A stretch of DNA of 64,000 nt from Paenibacillus pinihumi DSM 23905 = JCM 16419 (GCF_000422505.1 NZ_KE383866.1:245342-309341), one strand, 5' to 3'; counted from the first letter of the stretch, positions 35,237-45,506 are shown. Notes: generated from the letters alone by a model not told the origin. Translations and numbers: made by a program.

Positions 35237-36413
35237 GTCAACAGTAAATCAGATAGCTTTTTTAAGGGCTTTTTTGACGTTAATGAACAGGATACAGATA
35301 ACCCAACATTCCATGAAGTCAATGTTTGTTGAGCAATTTGCCATAATCGTATAGCTCCAATTCCAGATGATGAAAGTTTGGAAGCTTATCTGGTGAATGA
35401 ACTCGCTTTTCATTACTTTGTAAGTTGCTTCGACCACGGCATTGTCATAGGGACACCTTTTTATACTTAGAGATCGGCCGATTTCAAAGGTCTTCAGAAA
35501 CTTATCCCCCTATGGATTCTAGAACTCCCTGCCGCGGTTTGAAGAAACCACTGAGTACCACTGAGTTTGACACAAATCGCCTATACCGTAGCAATGGCGT
35601 GTGAAATCAGAACAGCATTTTATTGGACCTGCACAGTGACCAATAATCTCTCGACTGAACAGGGCGATGAGCACGCAAATGTAATGCCACTTATTTTGGA
35701 TTACTGATGACGAGGTGTTTAGCTTCGGTTTGCTCAAACTCACGATCCAGCACATTCGTTGTTGGTGCTTCGTTACAATTCGGTTTATGGTTCTACACTG
35801 GAATACAGTATACGCGAAAACCATGTCCTGCTTTTTCATGATCCAGCCAATACGACGTTTGAAAACGATGAGGCCTTGTTCCTGGAGATTGACTTTGACT
35901 TTCGCGTGCCCTAGGCTTTTCGATTCTTGTGGAAATTCTCCATAATCGCTTTCGTGAGTTTCTCTTCTTTTGGTTATTCTTTCACTTCATATAGATTGTA
36001 CTTCTTGCAATTTGAGGACATCACACAAAAATAAATTCGAGATTTATCATGATTGTTCCGGATGATAGTTACTTTTATCTCATTATCAGCGTCGCTTATT
36101 ATAAAATATCGTTCTCCACCCGCATACGCTAACCTCTTTCATTATGGCATTCAGTTCAGTTTCTTAGTATGAACGATTGACCTTTTCCTTAAAAAAGTCA
36201 GTGGTCTTAAGTTGCTTAATCCAACGGTCGAAAGCGGAGGCTATGAGGTCATATTCCTCCACAATGACTGTTCAGGATTTTTCGTTTTCATAAAGTTGAA
36301 CTATTTGTTTTTGAATTCTGTTGTGAAGGTACGTCGTTGATGTTTTGGCAATGTAGGGGCCGCACCTTAACATATAAGTTTATTCTACAAGTCCTTATTT
36401 TTCTGTCCAACTT
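35237..36413 (-). pseudogene. decayed IS3-family (IS150-type) element
   Basis: Read on the minus strand the region shows degraded orfA (near 36355 to 36090: AKTSTTYLHNRIQKQIVQLYENEKS, DRWIKQLKTTDFFKEKVNRSY, each typical of IS150-group OrfA) followed by orfB fragments (35839-35519: KWHYICVLIALFSREIIGH; 35437-35249: EATYKVMKSEF). Many stops and frameshifts interrupt both. The right outer end contains ACACTAAGTTGGACAGAAA, matching IS3-type ends; the left end near 35240 has TGTTGACAACA. It is a long-dead copy. Confidence 0.8.
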
Positions 36414-36480
36414 AGTGTAACCGATTCGGCTTATAAGGGAAAGTAATCGCCGCTTAATTCGCTACTATTTAGCTCCCCCT

Positions 36481-36915
36481 CTACCGTCTGGCTTCCCATG
36501 ACATTGCAAATTCCTTTGCAGATGTCTGTTCATCTGCCAGCTCGGCTGTGACGATAAAACCGTTCTTCTCATAGAATCGGACAGCGCTCCCGTTATCCTG
36601 ATACACCTTCAGATTGATTTTCTCCTGACGCTCCTTCACATAATCCAGAAGAAGCTTTCCATAACCCCTTCCCTGCTGGTCAGGAGCCACGAACAAAGCG
36701 GCCAGGTAATCATCCACCATGGATACAAATCCCTGTACGGAGCCCTCCGCCTCAAGCACATAAGATTGTGACATTGGAATATATTCCTCTTTCATAGCCT
36801 GCAGATTGGACTCCCAATAAGAACCTTCAATGAAATCATGGGCTTGCTTAGAACCCTCCAGCCAAATCTGGAGCATTCTGTCGAGATCTTGTCCGGTATA
36901 CAATCTGATTTGCAT
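36481..36915 (-). CDS. GNAT-family N-acetyltransferase
   Basis: 144 aa. The acetyl-CoA motif A is clear: LAALFVAPDQQGRGYGKLLLDYVKE (R/Q-x-x-G-x-G/A). The C-terminal part (INLKVYQDNGSAVRFYEKNGF) is motif B of GNAT enzymes. It starts with a strong AAGGAGG site. It resembles the putative YjaB/PhnO-type small-molecule acetyltransferases; the substrate cannot be assigned. Monocistronic. Confidence 0.88.
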   Translation of the reverse strand: MQIRLYTGQDLDRMLQIWLEGSKQAHDFIEGSYWESNLQAMKEEYIPMSQSYVLEAEGSVQGFVSMVDDYLAALFVAPDQQGRGYGKLLLDYVKERQEKINLKVYQDNGSAVRFYEKNGFIVTAELADEQTSAKEFAMSWEARR

Positions 36916-37057
36916 ATTTCTCCATCCTCCTTTAGTATATCGATATCCTGAACATTTTGTTCCAAATTAACATCATTTTACTATATAACTTAAAAATAAG
37001 CATGTAAGATAGTGCTGAGGGCGCTTAAATTCAGTTATAAGAAATGGGGAAAACTCA

Positions 37058-37300
37058 ATGCCTCAATCACTGATTTACATGGTTTATTCAATCCTTGTTC
37101 TGTATGTAATCTTTCGTTTAATGAAACCAGCTCCTTCTAATAATACTATACATATCCTTGCGCCGCTGTTCGCATCATTTATTTTAGTAATGGGACTTTT
37201 GAGAGACACTACCGGCATCGCACTCATGCTTTTGAATCTAATTCTTTTTATCATTTTTTCGGTATTGAAAAGCAGCAGAAAGAGCAATGAATTTAAATAA
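37058..37300 (+). CDS. small membrane protein of unknown function
   Basis: 80 aa, three hydrophobic segments (about 6-22, 30-46, 52-70) separated by short polar turns, with a basic tail (KSSRKSNEFK). AATGGGGAAAA upstream of the ATG is a modest ribosome binding site. No homology recognised. It is convergent with the TVP38 gene. Moderate confidence that it is a real gene. Confidence 0.55.
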   Translation: MPQSLIYMVYSILVLYVIFRLMKPAPSNNTIHILAPLFASFILVMGLLRDTTGIALMLLNLILFIIFSVLKSSRKSNEFK

Positions 37301-37405
37301 CCCTCATCTATTATTTCTATAGCAGCCGCCCAGGCTTTGGAATATTGAAACTCTGGAACCCTCTCATGCTTTAATTGCAATCTTTTTGCACTGATATTGC
37401 ACCGG

Positions 37406-38029
37406 CTATAACTTCCCTGCCCGCCTATAATACCGGAATCCGCCGGCAAGGACGAGCAGCAGCACCGCATAAATCATAAAAATGAGCAGGGCATTGCCCG
37501 GATTGTCCAGCAACTGGTCGCCTGCAAATACAAACACAGCAATCATCGGAATTTTCCCGATTGCCGTTGCAAGTGTGTACGGCAGCAATGAAATAAGGGA
37601 TGCTGAGCAGTACAGATTGACCGCCTGGGCCGGAATCACCGGAATCAATCTGACCAGAAGCAAGCTGATAAACGGATGCCGCTCAAACAGATCTGTAAAG
37701 TAGCCGATATAACGGTATCGTGATAAATACGGCCTGACTGCATGTCCGAATAGCATTCGAAAAAAGACAAACATGAGCACGGATCCGGCCACAGAGGCCG
37801 AGAAACTGAGCAGCAATCCTGCACCAAAACCGAACTTGACGCCTAGCAGCGAGGCAACCGCACCGAACGGGATGAACGGTACAAGTGTCAGCAGCACAGC
37901 AATGAACCAAAGCAGCGGCCACCACGATTGTGAATCACTGCTTCCAGCCCAGCTGATCAGTTCGTCCTTATATACAATTACGGCGATGACCAGCAGCACA
38001 TAGACAACCGCCATACCGAGCTTCTTCAC
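37406..38029 (-). CDS. TVP38/TMEM64-family (DedA superfamily) membrane protein
   Basis: 207 aa from a GTG at 38029 (GAAAGGGG upstream); the frame is open to 38059. The superfamily signature is visible: FIPFGAVASLLGVKFGFGAGLLLSF with the buried helix hairpin, then FERHPFISLLLVRLIPVIPAQAVNLYC, the second re-entrant motif with the conserved Arg/Pro. These proteins scramble or flip phospholipids or carrier lipids across the membrane. It lies downstream of the His-rich lipoprotein gene but a hairpin separates them. Confidence 0.87.
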   Translation of the reverse strand: MKKLGMAVVYVLLVIAVIVYKDELISWAGSSDSQSWWPLLWFIAVLLTLVPFIPFGAVASLLGVKFGFGAGLLLSFSASVAGSVLMFVFFRMLFGHAVRPYLSRYRYIGYFTDLFERHPFISLLLVRLIPVIPAQAVNLYCSASLISLLPYTLATAIGKIPMIAVFVFAGDQLLDNPGNALLIFMIYAVLLLVLAGGFRYYRRAGKL

Positions 38030-38065
38030 ACTGTATCCCCTTTCACTTGCTGGTTGCAATGGAAA

Positions 38066-38088
38066 GGCTTCCCCTCACAGGAGAAGCC
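38066..38088 (-). terminator. possible terminator after His-rich lipoprotein gene
   Basis: Minus-strand stem GGCTTCTCC / GGGGAAGCC with a short T run, between the lipoprotein stop and the TVP38 start. Confidence 0.45.
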
Positions 38089-38144
38089 CGTATATGAATC
38101 TATTATATGCATCCTCTGCCGCGTCATGCAAATGGGGATGTTGT

Positions 38145-39074
38145 TCAGGGGATGTTCATAACGAACGGTACGGTGAGCAATTCGCCCTTATGCCTGAATT
38201 GGCCCCACAGTTTATATAAGCCGCTCTTCGGAAATACCGTTTTGAATTCGGCGACCGGTCCGGCGCTGTGTTCTTCCAGCGGATGCACATGGAGATACTT
38301 CTCTCCATCCTCGCTTAAAATGACAACATGCCCTGCTGCACCCAGATAGGGCTGCATATCCGTAATCGGCCTGCCTGAAGCCGTATCCGTAAAGTGAAAG
38401 CTTAAAAGGGCTTCTTTGCCCGCTTCAAGCTCCCCTGTCGCAAGCGCCACTGTTCTTCCGTCTATCTCCTTGTCTCTCTTCCTGCTCATCTCTGGAGTCA
38501 GCTTAATTGGATGCGCACCGTATCCGGCAACCGTAATCCATTCACTTTTTACAGCTTGCCCGCCAGCCGTCACAAAATCCGCAATCAGTTTATACGATCC
38601 GCCTGCAGGGAGCTCCAGCTCTTGTTCAAAGACACCCTCTCCTTTGTCAACCGGATGAACATGGCTGAAATAGGACAAATCCTTGCTCACTACGATCAGA
38701 TGCATTTTCTTCTCATGATTCAATTCCAGCCCCTCAAGCGGTTGGCCGTCCGGACCGAAAAGCTTGACCGTCAGCATAGAAGCAGTGCGGGACTGATCCC
38801 GATCTTTGACCCTGGCATCCTCAAATGTAAAATCAGCTCTGATTTCACTGCTTTGGTGATGCTCTGCTTGATGGCTGCTGTGGCCGTTTCCGTTATCCAA
38901 ATGATGTGAATGATCCGTAACCTCTGCTTGTCCGCCATGCTTGCCATCTTCATTAGACGTGTGCAAAGTATGGACAGCCGCCACATCTTTCTCTTTAGAA
39001 TCCGTTTTGCCGCAGGCTCCCGCAAGCAGGGCAACTGTGAGCAACACGACAACAAAGTTTCTTCGTTTCATCAT
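38145..39074 (-). CDS. His-rich lipoprotein, probable metal-handling (YtkA/FixH-like domains)
   Basis: 309 aa. Lipobox LLAGAC (C21) anchors it to the membrane. A His/Asp/Glu-rich linker (about 34-75: HHLDNGNGHSSHQAEHHQ region) follows, then two beta-sandwich repeats: LTVKLFGPDGQPLEGLELNHEKKMHLIVVSKDLSYFSHVHP and the second copy ending HVVILSEDGEKYLHVHPLEE and LYKLWGQFRHKGELLTVPF. The paired S/LHVHP motifs are typical of extracytoplasmic copper/metal-related proteins. A copper role is inferred, not shown. Confidence 0.75.
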   Translation of the reverse strand: MMKRRNFVVVLLTVALLAGACGKTDSKEKDVAAVHTLHTSNEDGKHGGQAEVTDHSHHLDNGNGHSSHQAEHHQSSEIRADFTFEDARVKDRDQSRTASMLTVKLFGPDGQPLEGLELNHEKKMHLIVVSKDLSYFSHVHPVDKGEGVFEQELELPAGGSYKLIADFVTAGGQAVKSEWITVAGYGAHPIKLTPEMSRKRDKEIDGRTVALATGELEAGKEALLSFHFTDTASGRPITDMQPYLGAAGHVVILSEDGEKYLHVHPLEEHSAGPVAEFKTVFPKSGLYKLWGQFRHKGELLTVPFVMNIP

Positions 39075-39221
39075 ATCCTCCCTGGTGTATGAAGTGTTGA
39101 CCGGCTATTCATATCCTTGTCGAATTCGCTCTTTATCAGCATAGCCGGATCTTGCTTGCGTTAACCTTAGGGATGGATTGATCCAATCGAATTCTCCACG
39201 TATAGTGTCCCAAGCATTGAA

Positions 39222-39268
39222 AAAAGCCCGGAGCAGCAAACCGGACTATCACTTCCGATTCACCCCTG
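39222..39268 (-). terminator. possible terminator downstream of GGDEF-EAL gene
   Basis: GCCCG / CGGGC outer arms with a TTTTTT run on the minus strand at 39222-39227. The stem is short with a long loop, so confidence is low. Confidence 0.4.
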
Positions 39269-39283
39269 CGGGCCTGGTAACGT

Positions 39284-41710
39284 TTACGCCTCTTGGAAAA
39301 CGTGCCTTAGCGGCGCAAAAAACACTTTTTCCACTTCATTAGCCGGGAGCGGCTTGCTGAAATAATAGCCTTGAATCTCATGGCAATCATTCGCCGTCAA
39401 AATATCAAGCTGATCCTTCGTCTCGATTCCTTCCGCGATGACATCCATCTTCAAATTTTGCGCCATTGCAATGATCGTAGCCACAAGCGCCTTGTCGTTA
39501 TCATTATTCGTAATATCCGTAATAAAAGAGCGGTCAATCTTCAGCTTATGAATCGGGAACAGCTTCAAGTAGCTGAGGGAGCTGTAACCTGTCCCGAAGT
39601 CATCCAGGCTGATTCGAATGCCGAGCTCATTCAGCTCATTGAGGACCCCTGTCGACAAATCCGCATCCATCATCATGCTTTCCGTGATCTCCAGCTCCAG
39701 ATATCGCGGCTCAAGTCCTGTCTCCCTCAGAATCTGCTGAATATTCTCTACCAGATTAGCCTGATGGAACTGTTGGGAGGAAAGATTGACCGACACCGGA
39801 ATGAGCGGGCCGCCCTCCTTGTGCCATTCAACCATCTGGGTGCACGCCGTACGAAGCACCCAATTGCCGATATCATAGATAATGCCCGTTTCCTCCGCAA
39901 TGTGAATCAACAGGCTTGGCGAGACGATGCCTTTCTCCGGATGATTCCAGCGAATTAGCGCCTCCACGCCGATGATGCTGCTATCCTCTGTACGGAATTG
40001 CGGCTGATAGTAGAGGCTCAGTTCATTTCTTTCAATTGCCTTTCTCAAATCCCCTTCCAGCTCAAGCTTTTCAGCCATCTCCTCATTGAGCTGCCGGGAG
40101 AAAAACTGATAGCCGTTCTTCCCTTGCTTCTTCACCTCGTACATCGCGGCATCCGCATGCTTCAGCAGTTTGACGCCATCATCCCCATGTTCCGGATAAA
40201 CCGCAATTCCGATGCTTGCCGTCACATAGAAATCATTATCCTTGAGCCGGTACGGTACAGATATGGCTCTGATAATAGCCTCCGCCAATCCGGCAGCCTC
40301 CTGCTCGTCCGTGCAGCCCGGACAGAGAAGCGTGAATTCATCGCCACCGAGCCTGGAGAGAGTTACCGCCTTGCCGGCAATGCTCGCACTCATTCTGCTG
40401 CTCATCTCCTGAAGGAAAATGTCCCCGTAGGTATGGCCGAGCGAGTCATTAATCAGCTTAAAGCGGTCAAGGTCCAGCACCATGATTGCAAAACCTTGGC
40501 CGTCCTCCTTGCTCTGCTCAATCATATGCCCGAGCATCTGATTGAACTTGCGCCGGTTAGGCAGCCCTGTCAATTCATCATGATAGGCCAGATGTTCAAT
40601 TCTCTCCTGGGAGCGCTTCTCCTCAGTTACATCTTTCATAATGATGTAGTGGCCTGCGGGCTTCATGTCGATCACGATCGGGACATGAATAACTTTTAGC
40701 TCCAGCACCTCTCCGTCCGACCGCTGGAATGTGGCGCTATGCCGCAAGGTCGGCTGCTCTTCTTCCTGTCCTTCGACAACAGCCGGAAACTCCAGGCAGG
40801 ATACGGACCGGAACTGATAGTCCGCGAACTTCAACCCGGTAATTTGTGTTACCGCCGGATTGAAATTAATAATATTCCCGTCCAGATCTACCGCGATAAT
40901 GCCGTCCGTATTGTTTTCATAGAGCGAACGGTACCAGACTTCATTTTCTTGAATCGCCCAGTCCTTCTGCGACATCCTGCGGTTAATGAAGGTGCCGAAC
41001 AAGGTCAGTCCGAGCATGACGAGCGTGCCTGCAGCAATCAGATAGGCGAGCACGCCCTGCTCAATCCGCATTTCACTCCTCATGCTTGACAGTTCATTTT
41101 CATAGAAGCCAGCCGCCTCCATGCCGATATAGTGCATGCCGGCAATCGCTGCTCCCATTAACAGCCCGCTGCCCAGCTTATACCAGACAGCATATGAGGA
41201 TTCATTTTGTCCTACCTTGAAGATCAAATACAGTGCTGCTATAGAAGCAGTAAGCGCCACAAGAATAGACGCACCCACCAGCATCCAGTTGTATGTAATG
41301 CCAATCATCATGGCCGCCATGCCGGTATAGTGCATGCCTGATATCGCCGCCGCCATCAAAACGCCGCCTGTCAGCAGTTGTCTGGGTCCCAGATTGCCGC
41401 GGCCGACGATATGCAATGCGATGTAGGAACCAACCGCTGCCAGCAGTACCGAGATCAGTACGAGCGATGTGTCATAGGACACCTGAATCGGCAGAGAGAA
41501 GGCCAGCATGCCGACAAAATGCATTGACCAGATGCCCAGCCCCATCGATATCGCACCACAGATGAGCCACAATTGTCTGGCCCTTCCTTCTGCCATTCGG
41601 ACCCGGCCCGCCAAATCCAGCGCGGAGTACGAAGCCGCAACCGCAATGATGTAAGATATAAAAATTAACAGCGTATTATAGGTACCATGCAAATGCTCTG
41701 TATGATCCAT
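39284..41710 (-). CDS. MHYT-PAS-GGDEF-EAL cyclic-di-GMP signalling protein
   Basis: 808 aa from the ATG at 41710 (GAAAGGGCG upstream). Residues about 1-235 contain seven membrane helices with MHYT repeats (MHFVGM, MHYTGM, MHYIGM), proposed to bind copper or sense O2/CO/NO. A PAS domain follows (about 255-360), then GGDEF with an intact RLGGDEF (about 453-459) and an intact EAL domain (EALIRW, DDFGTGYSS). Both diguanylate cyclase and phosphodiesterase motifs are complete, so it could make or degrade c-di-GMP. Apparently a single-gene unit with no nearby partner. Confidence 0.92.
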   Translation of the reverse strand: MDHTEHLHGTYNTLLIFISYIIAVAASYSALDLAGRVRMAEGRARQLWLICGAISMGLGIWSMHFVGMLAFSLPIQVSYDTSLVLISVLLAAVGSYIALHIVGRGNLGPRQLLTGGVLMAAAISGMHYTGMAAMMIGITYNWMLVGASILVALTASIAALYLIFKVGQNESSYAVWYKLGSGLLMGAAIAGMHYIGMEAAGFYENELSSMRSEMRIEQGVLAYLIAAGTLVMLGLTLFGTFINRRMSQKDWAIQENEVWYRSLYENNTDGIIAVDLDGNIINFNPAVTQITGLKFADYQFRSVSCLEFPAVVEGQEEEQPTLRHSATFQRSDGEVLELKVIHVPIVIDMKPAGHYIIMKDVTEEKRSQERIEHLAYHDELTGLPNRRKFNQMLGHMIEQSKEDGQGFAIMVLDLDRFKLINDSLGHTYGDIFLQEMSSRMSASIAGKAVTLSRLGGDEFTLLCPGCTDEQEAAGLAEAIIRAISVPYRLKDNDFYVTASIGIAVYPEHGDDGVKLLKHADAAMYEVKKQGKNGYQFFSRQLNEEMAEKLELEGDLRKAIERNELSLYYQPQFRTEDSSIIGVEALIRWNHPEKGIVSPSLLIHIAEETGIIYDIGNWVLRTACTQMVEWHKEGGPLIPVSVNLSSQQFHQANLVENIQQILRETGLEPRYLELEITESMMMDADLSTGVLNELNELGIRISLDDFGTGYSSLSYLKLFPIHKLKIDRSFITDITNNDNDKALVATIIAMAQNLKMDVIAEGIETKDQLDILTANDCHEIQGYYFSKPLPANEVEKVFFAPLRHVFQEA

Positions 41711-41816
41711 GACTTTCGCCCTTTCAATACCAAGTTGGTTCCCGTGCCAAGCTCCATTATACCTTTTCAATCTGAACCATTTTTGAACCTGGCTGCTATT
41801 AAAAGGGTATTCCTGC

Positions 41817-43055
41817 CTACAGTTGAATCAGGGAAAGCACAATGCCAACGACAAAGCCACAGATGGCGCCGTTGACTCTGATCCACTGCAAATCCTGGCC
41901 TACTTTGTCCTCCAGCATGCTGACAAGAGCTGCATTATCCATTTGATCCACATTTTCTTTCACCAGCTTGCCGATCCGGTGGTGATTCTTCTCTACCACC
42001 TCAATAAGGCTCTCAAGCAGACGGGATTCCAGCCGGTCTATCATTTCCGGTGACTTGCCCAGGGTCCGAATGAGTGAGCGGTATAAATGAAAGATCATTC
42101 TTCCGCCGCGGTCACGGTCTTCCTCAAGCTTTTGCACGAGCTGTGCGCGAAGCCCCTCCAGTTGTCCGAGCAAAAATTGCGTAACCGCCTCGTCCTCAAT
42201 CCGTTCAGCAAGCTGATGTTGAAGCCCCTTCAGGCGTTCCTCATCAGCAGAAAATTCGAACAACCGGATCCGGATTTCATACAATATTTTCTCACGGACA
42301 GCATTTTCCTCCTTCATGACATCATCGATGCCGGACAGGAGCATATTTTGCAGCATGCCGCCCATCTTCTCTTCGTTCATCATGCCTCCGAAAGCTTGCA
42401 CTGCAAATCCCATCAGTCCGCCCATCTTGACTTCAGACAATTTCTCGGCGGCCAGCTTGCCCAGCATATTTCTGGTGTCCCGCTGGTTGACCCAGCTCCG
42501 CGCCTCCTGAAGCACATAATCCAGCACCTTCTGGTCATGGCGGCCCATCACCATTGCGCCAATCATCTGTTCAATTGCATCCTGGGCATTCATGCGGCGG
42601 ACATAGGCGGCGACGCCGGATTGCAGCATCGGCACTGCCTTGTCCAGCGGCAGCTCCGCGGCAGCTTTAATGAGGCCGTTGGCGACCGCTGCCCGCGTGG
42701 CTTTCTTCGCCATCATTTGCGTTACATAAGCGGCGAGCAGGCGAAGCAAATTCATTTTCCGCAGCTTTGCCTCAATACTTTGCTTGTTCAACAGCTCGTT
42801 CTCCATCGCTGAAATCAGCGAATTTACAATTTTCTCCTTGTTCCTGAGAATCAGGGAAGTATGGGGAATCGGAATGCCAAACGGATGCCGGAACAGCGCG
42901 GTCACTGCGAACCAGTCGGCAATTGCGCCTACCAGTCCCGCTTCGAATCCGCCCTTGAGCAGAAAAACCACAGTACTGCCCGGCAGAGCCAATGTAATGG
43001 CAAAGCCTGCGGCCATCGCAACCAGCGACATTCCCGCCAAATATTTGGATTTCAT
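41817..43055 (-). CDS. DUF445 family membrane-associated protein
   Basis: 412 aa from the ATG at 43055 with GGAGGCG upstream. The N-terminal membrane hairpin (about 4-40) includes GGFEAGLVGAIADWFAVTALFRHP, the hallmark of DUF445 (YjiN/YheB type). It is followed by long amphipathic helices and a C-terminal membrane segment (ICGFVVGIVLSLI). The family is widespread, with YheB linked to cytoskeleton or spore-related phenotypes in some bacilli; function is not established. It is followed by the MHYT protein gene about 105 bp downstream. Confidence 0.85.
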   Translation of the reverse strand: MKSKYLAGMSLVAMAAGFAITLALPGSTVVFLLKGGFEAGLVGAIADWFAVTALFRHPFGIPIPHTSLILRNKEKIVNSLISAMENELLNKQSIEAKLRKMNLLRLLAAYVTQMMAKKATRAAVANGLIKAAAELPLDKAVPMLQSGVAAYVRRMNAQDAIEQMIGAMVMGRHDQKVLDYVLQEARSWVNQRDTRNMLGKLAAEKLSEVKMGGLMGFAVQAFGGMMNEEKMGGMLQNMLLSGIDDVMKEENAVREKILYEIRIRLFEFSADEERLKGLQHQLAERIEDEAVTQFLLGQLEGLRAQLVQKLEEDRDRGGRMIFHLYRSLIRTLGKSPEMIDRLESRLLESLIEVVEKNHHRIGKLVKENVDQMDNAALVSMLEDKVGQDLQWIRVNGAICGFVVGIVLSLIQL

Positions 43056-43175
43056 AGTTTCGCCTCCACGTAACAATAGCCTGACGTGTGAACTGACGGT
43101 GTGTCTTGCAGACACATAAAGCGGACAGTTCGACAAATTTCTGTCTGATTTCCCCATTATATACGATTACGAAGT

Positions 43176-43212
43176 GTAAAAAAAGCAGATTCCCCAAGGG
43201 AAATCTGCTTTG
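43176..43212 (-). terminator. rho-independent terminator of MMPL exporter gene
   Basis: Minus-strand AAAGCAGATT / AATCTGCTTT arms with GGGG/CCCC closing toward the loop and a T7 run. Confidence 0.85.
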
Positions 43213-43254
43213 CTGCAGGCAGCGGACGATTTCTCCCGCCTCTGCCTGTAACTG

Positions 43255-45471
43255 TCAGGATTGTGCGGAGCGATCCTGGACAAGATCTGCACTGCCCGGC
43301 CAGAATGCCGCTTTCCCCAGCAAGGCCGTGATCGCCGGAACAAGAAACGGACGCACAACAAAGGTATCCAGCAGCACGCCGATTGCAGTAATTAACCCAA
43401 ATTGCACCAAAACCTGAATCGGGAGTGTCGCCAATACAGCAAAAGTCGCCGCAAGAATCAGTCCGGCTGAGGTTATGACGCCCCCTGTCTCCGCTACACC
43501 TTCGCGTATGGCCTGGCCAAGCGGCATTGTTTTGCGTTTGTTCCAGATGCTTGAAATCATGAAAATATTATAATCCTCCCCAAGCGCTACGAGGAAGGCA
43601 AAGGCATACAGCGGAATCGCTCCCTGAATGGCGTCTGCACCCATCACATAATGAAGAATAATCCATCCGAGTCCAAGCGCTGAACCATAGGACAGCACTA
43701 CCGTTCCAATCAGATAAAGCATCGCTGTAACCGAACGGAGATACGCCAGCAGCAGAAGCATAATGAGCACAATAACGAGCGGCATCACGACGCTCATATC
43801 CCGTATGGTCAACTGCTCGGTATCATATTGGGCCGCAGTCTGCCCGCCAATCCATACCTTTTGTGCGGCATCCGGAATGCCGACGGTTGCCAGCCCTTCC
43901 TCCATAATGCCTCTCAGCTGCGGAATATAGTTCATTGCCTCCTGGGAGTACGGATTAATATTCAGGCTTAGCTTATAGGCCTGCAAATCCGGGTCCGAGC
44001 CGCTGGCCACTGGCTCCGGCACATGATCAATCAAGGTCTGGCCGGCAAGCAGCTTGCCGGCATCAACCAGCTTGCCTTCTGTCTGTACAACAACAGTCAC
44101 AGGCGCAAGATCACCCGGCGCATAGGCTTCACTGATAAGTGTAAAGCCTTCCCGCGATGGCATTTCCTTCGGAAAAGAGGACAGCAGATCATACGTAAAT
44201 TTGATTTGCGGCGTAAAGCCCGCAAGCCCGCCAAGCAGCACGATACAGACGATAACAACCGTCCATGGACGGGATACAACGATACGGCCGGTAGCTGTCC
44301 CCAGCCCTCTTTGCGGCTTGCGAGGCTTATAAGCTTTTCCTTTCTTCAAAGCGTGCTCCTGCTCCATCGCCTCCGTACGCGGAATGAATGGAAAGAACGA
44401 TGCACGGCCAATAATGGCAAGCAGCGCAGGTACCAGTGTCAGACTGGCAATTCCCATAATAAAAATGGACAGGCTGAACGGTACGGCAAAGCGATGGTAG
44501 GCACCGTACTTCGCAGCCAACAGGGCAAACAGGGACAATACAACGGTAAATCCGCTCATCGCAATCGCACCGGATGCGTCCTTGAATGCTCTGCGGAGCG
44601 CAACCCGTTTATCAGGCTCCCGCCGCAGCTCCTGCCGGAAATGGGAGATAAAGAACAGACAGTAATCCGTCCCAGCCCCGAACAGCAGCACCGTCATAAT
44701 CGAAATGGCTTGCCCGTCAACAGTAATCCAGCCTTCGCCAGCCATCCACCCGAGCAACGGGCTGGTAACCAGGTAGGCAAAACCTACCCCGACCAGCGGA
44801 ATAACAGCAAGAATCGGCGACCGGTAAATAAGCAGGAGGAGAATCAGCACCAGCAGCACCGTGGCAATCAGGAGCGAGACATCCGCTCCGCGAAACAGCC
44901 CTGTCGCATCAATTGAGATGCCGGCCGGACCACTGATTCTTGCACTGAGTGCCGTTCCATCCTTGATATCCGCTGCGAACGGATCGTTGCCAGCCTCGGC
45001 TTTGGTCCGCTCCTGGAAATCCGTGAGACTCTCCTTTAAAATTTCGGTTGCGGTATTTTCCTGGAACAAGACCGGCTGTACAAAGGTCGAACCGTCCTCA
45101 GATGCCATCTTCTGCAGTGCAGGCTGTGGCATCTGATGCAGCGGGACAGCAGTACCCTGTGCCTCCAGCGGCTTATCAGCAATTGAGGCGGACAGCTTCC
45201 GGATCAAGGCGAAATCCTCAGTGGTCAAGCCGCCTTCCCGGTGCCATACGACAAGAGCCGGCACCCCTGACGAACCTGGAAATTGTTCCTTGATCAGTCG
45301 GTCCGCTACAACCGAAGGGCTATCCGCCTCCAGATTGGGAGCATTGTTCCGCTCCATTTCTTTGACAGGCGGCAGCAGCACCGTCAATATTACAGCCAGC
45401 ACAATCCAAATGATCAGCGTCACCCAGCGTGATTTCGGTCCAATCACAAGACCGCTCCATTTCTCGGGCAT
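43255..45471 (-). CDS. MMPL/RND-family exporter
   Basis: 738 aa from the ATG at 45471 (GGAGGA upstream). Twelve transmembrane helices are arranged as 1+5 and 1+5, each half preceded by a large extracytoplasmic loop (about 40-190 and 410-520). The conserved LLFGAGTDYCLFFISHFRQEL segment and the second-half FLVALGEDYNIFMISSIWNKRK are the two MMPL proton-relay regions (G-x-x-x-D-Y). Such Gram-positive members (YdfJ/HorC-type) export lipids, drugs or pigments by proton motive force. It is divergent from a TetR gene, with palindromes between. Confidence 0.9.
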   Translation of the reverse strand: MPEKWSGLVIGPKSRWVTLIIWIVLAVILTVLLPPVKEMERNNAPNLEADSPSVVADRLIKEQFPGSSGVPALVVWHREGGLTTEDFALIRKLSASIADKPLEAQGTAVPLHQMPQPALQKMASEDGSTFVQPVLFQENTATEILKESLTDFQERTKAEAGNDPFAADIKDGTALSARISGPAGISIDATGLFRGADVSLLIATVLLVLILLLLIYRSPILAVIPLVGVGFAYLVTSPLLGWMAGEGWITVDGQAISIMTVLLFGAGTDYCLFFISHFRQELRREPDKRVALRRAFKDASGAIAMSGFTVVLSLFALLAAKYGAYHRFAVPFSLSIFIMGIASLTLVPALLAIIGRASFFPFIPRTEAMEQEHALKKGKAYKPRKPQRGLGTATGRIVVSRPWTVVIVCIVLLGGLAGFTPQIKFTYDLLSSFPKEMPSREGFTLISEAYAPGDLAPVTVVVQTEGKLVDAGKLLAGQTLIDHVPEPVASGSDPDLQAYKLSLNINPYSQEAMNYIPQLRGIMEEGLATVGIPDAAQKVWIGGQTAAQYDTEQLTIRDMSVVMPLVIVLIMLLLLAYLRSVTAMLYLIGTVVLSYGSALGLGWIILHYVMGADAIQGAIPLYAFAFLVALGEDYNIFMISSIWNKRKTMPLGQAIREGVAETGGVITSAGLILAATFAVLATLPIQVLVQFGLITAIGVLLDTFVVRPFLVPAITALLGKAAFWPGSADLVQDRSAQS

Positions 45472-45506
45472 AATCACAGTCCTCCATTTCACTTCCATAA
45501 CGTTTT

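Noticed and set aside
39220..39284. c-di-GMP riboswitch near the GGDEF-EAL gene
   Set aside because: It lies downstream of the gene and the expected conserved core was not found; treated as a weak terminator.
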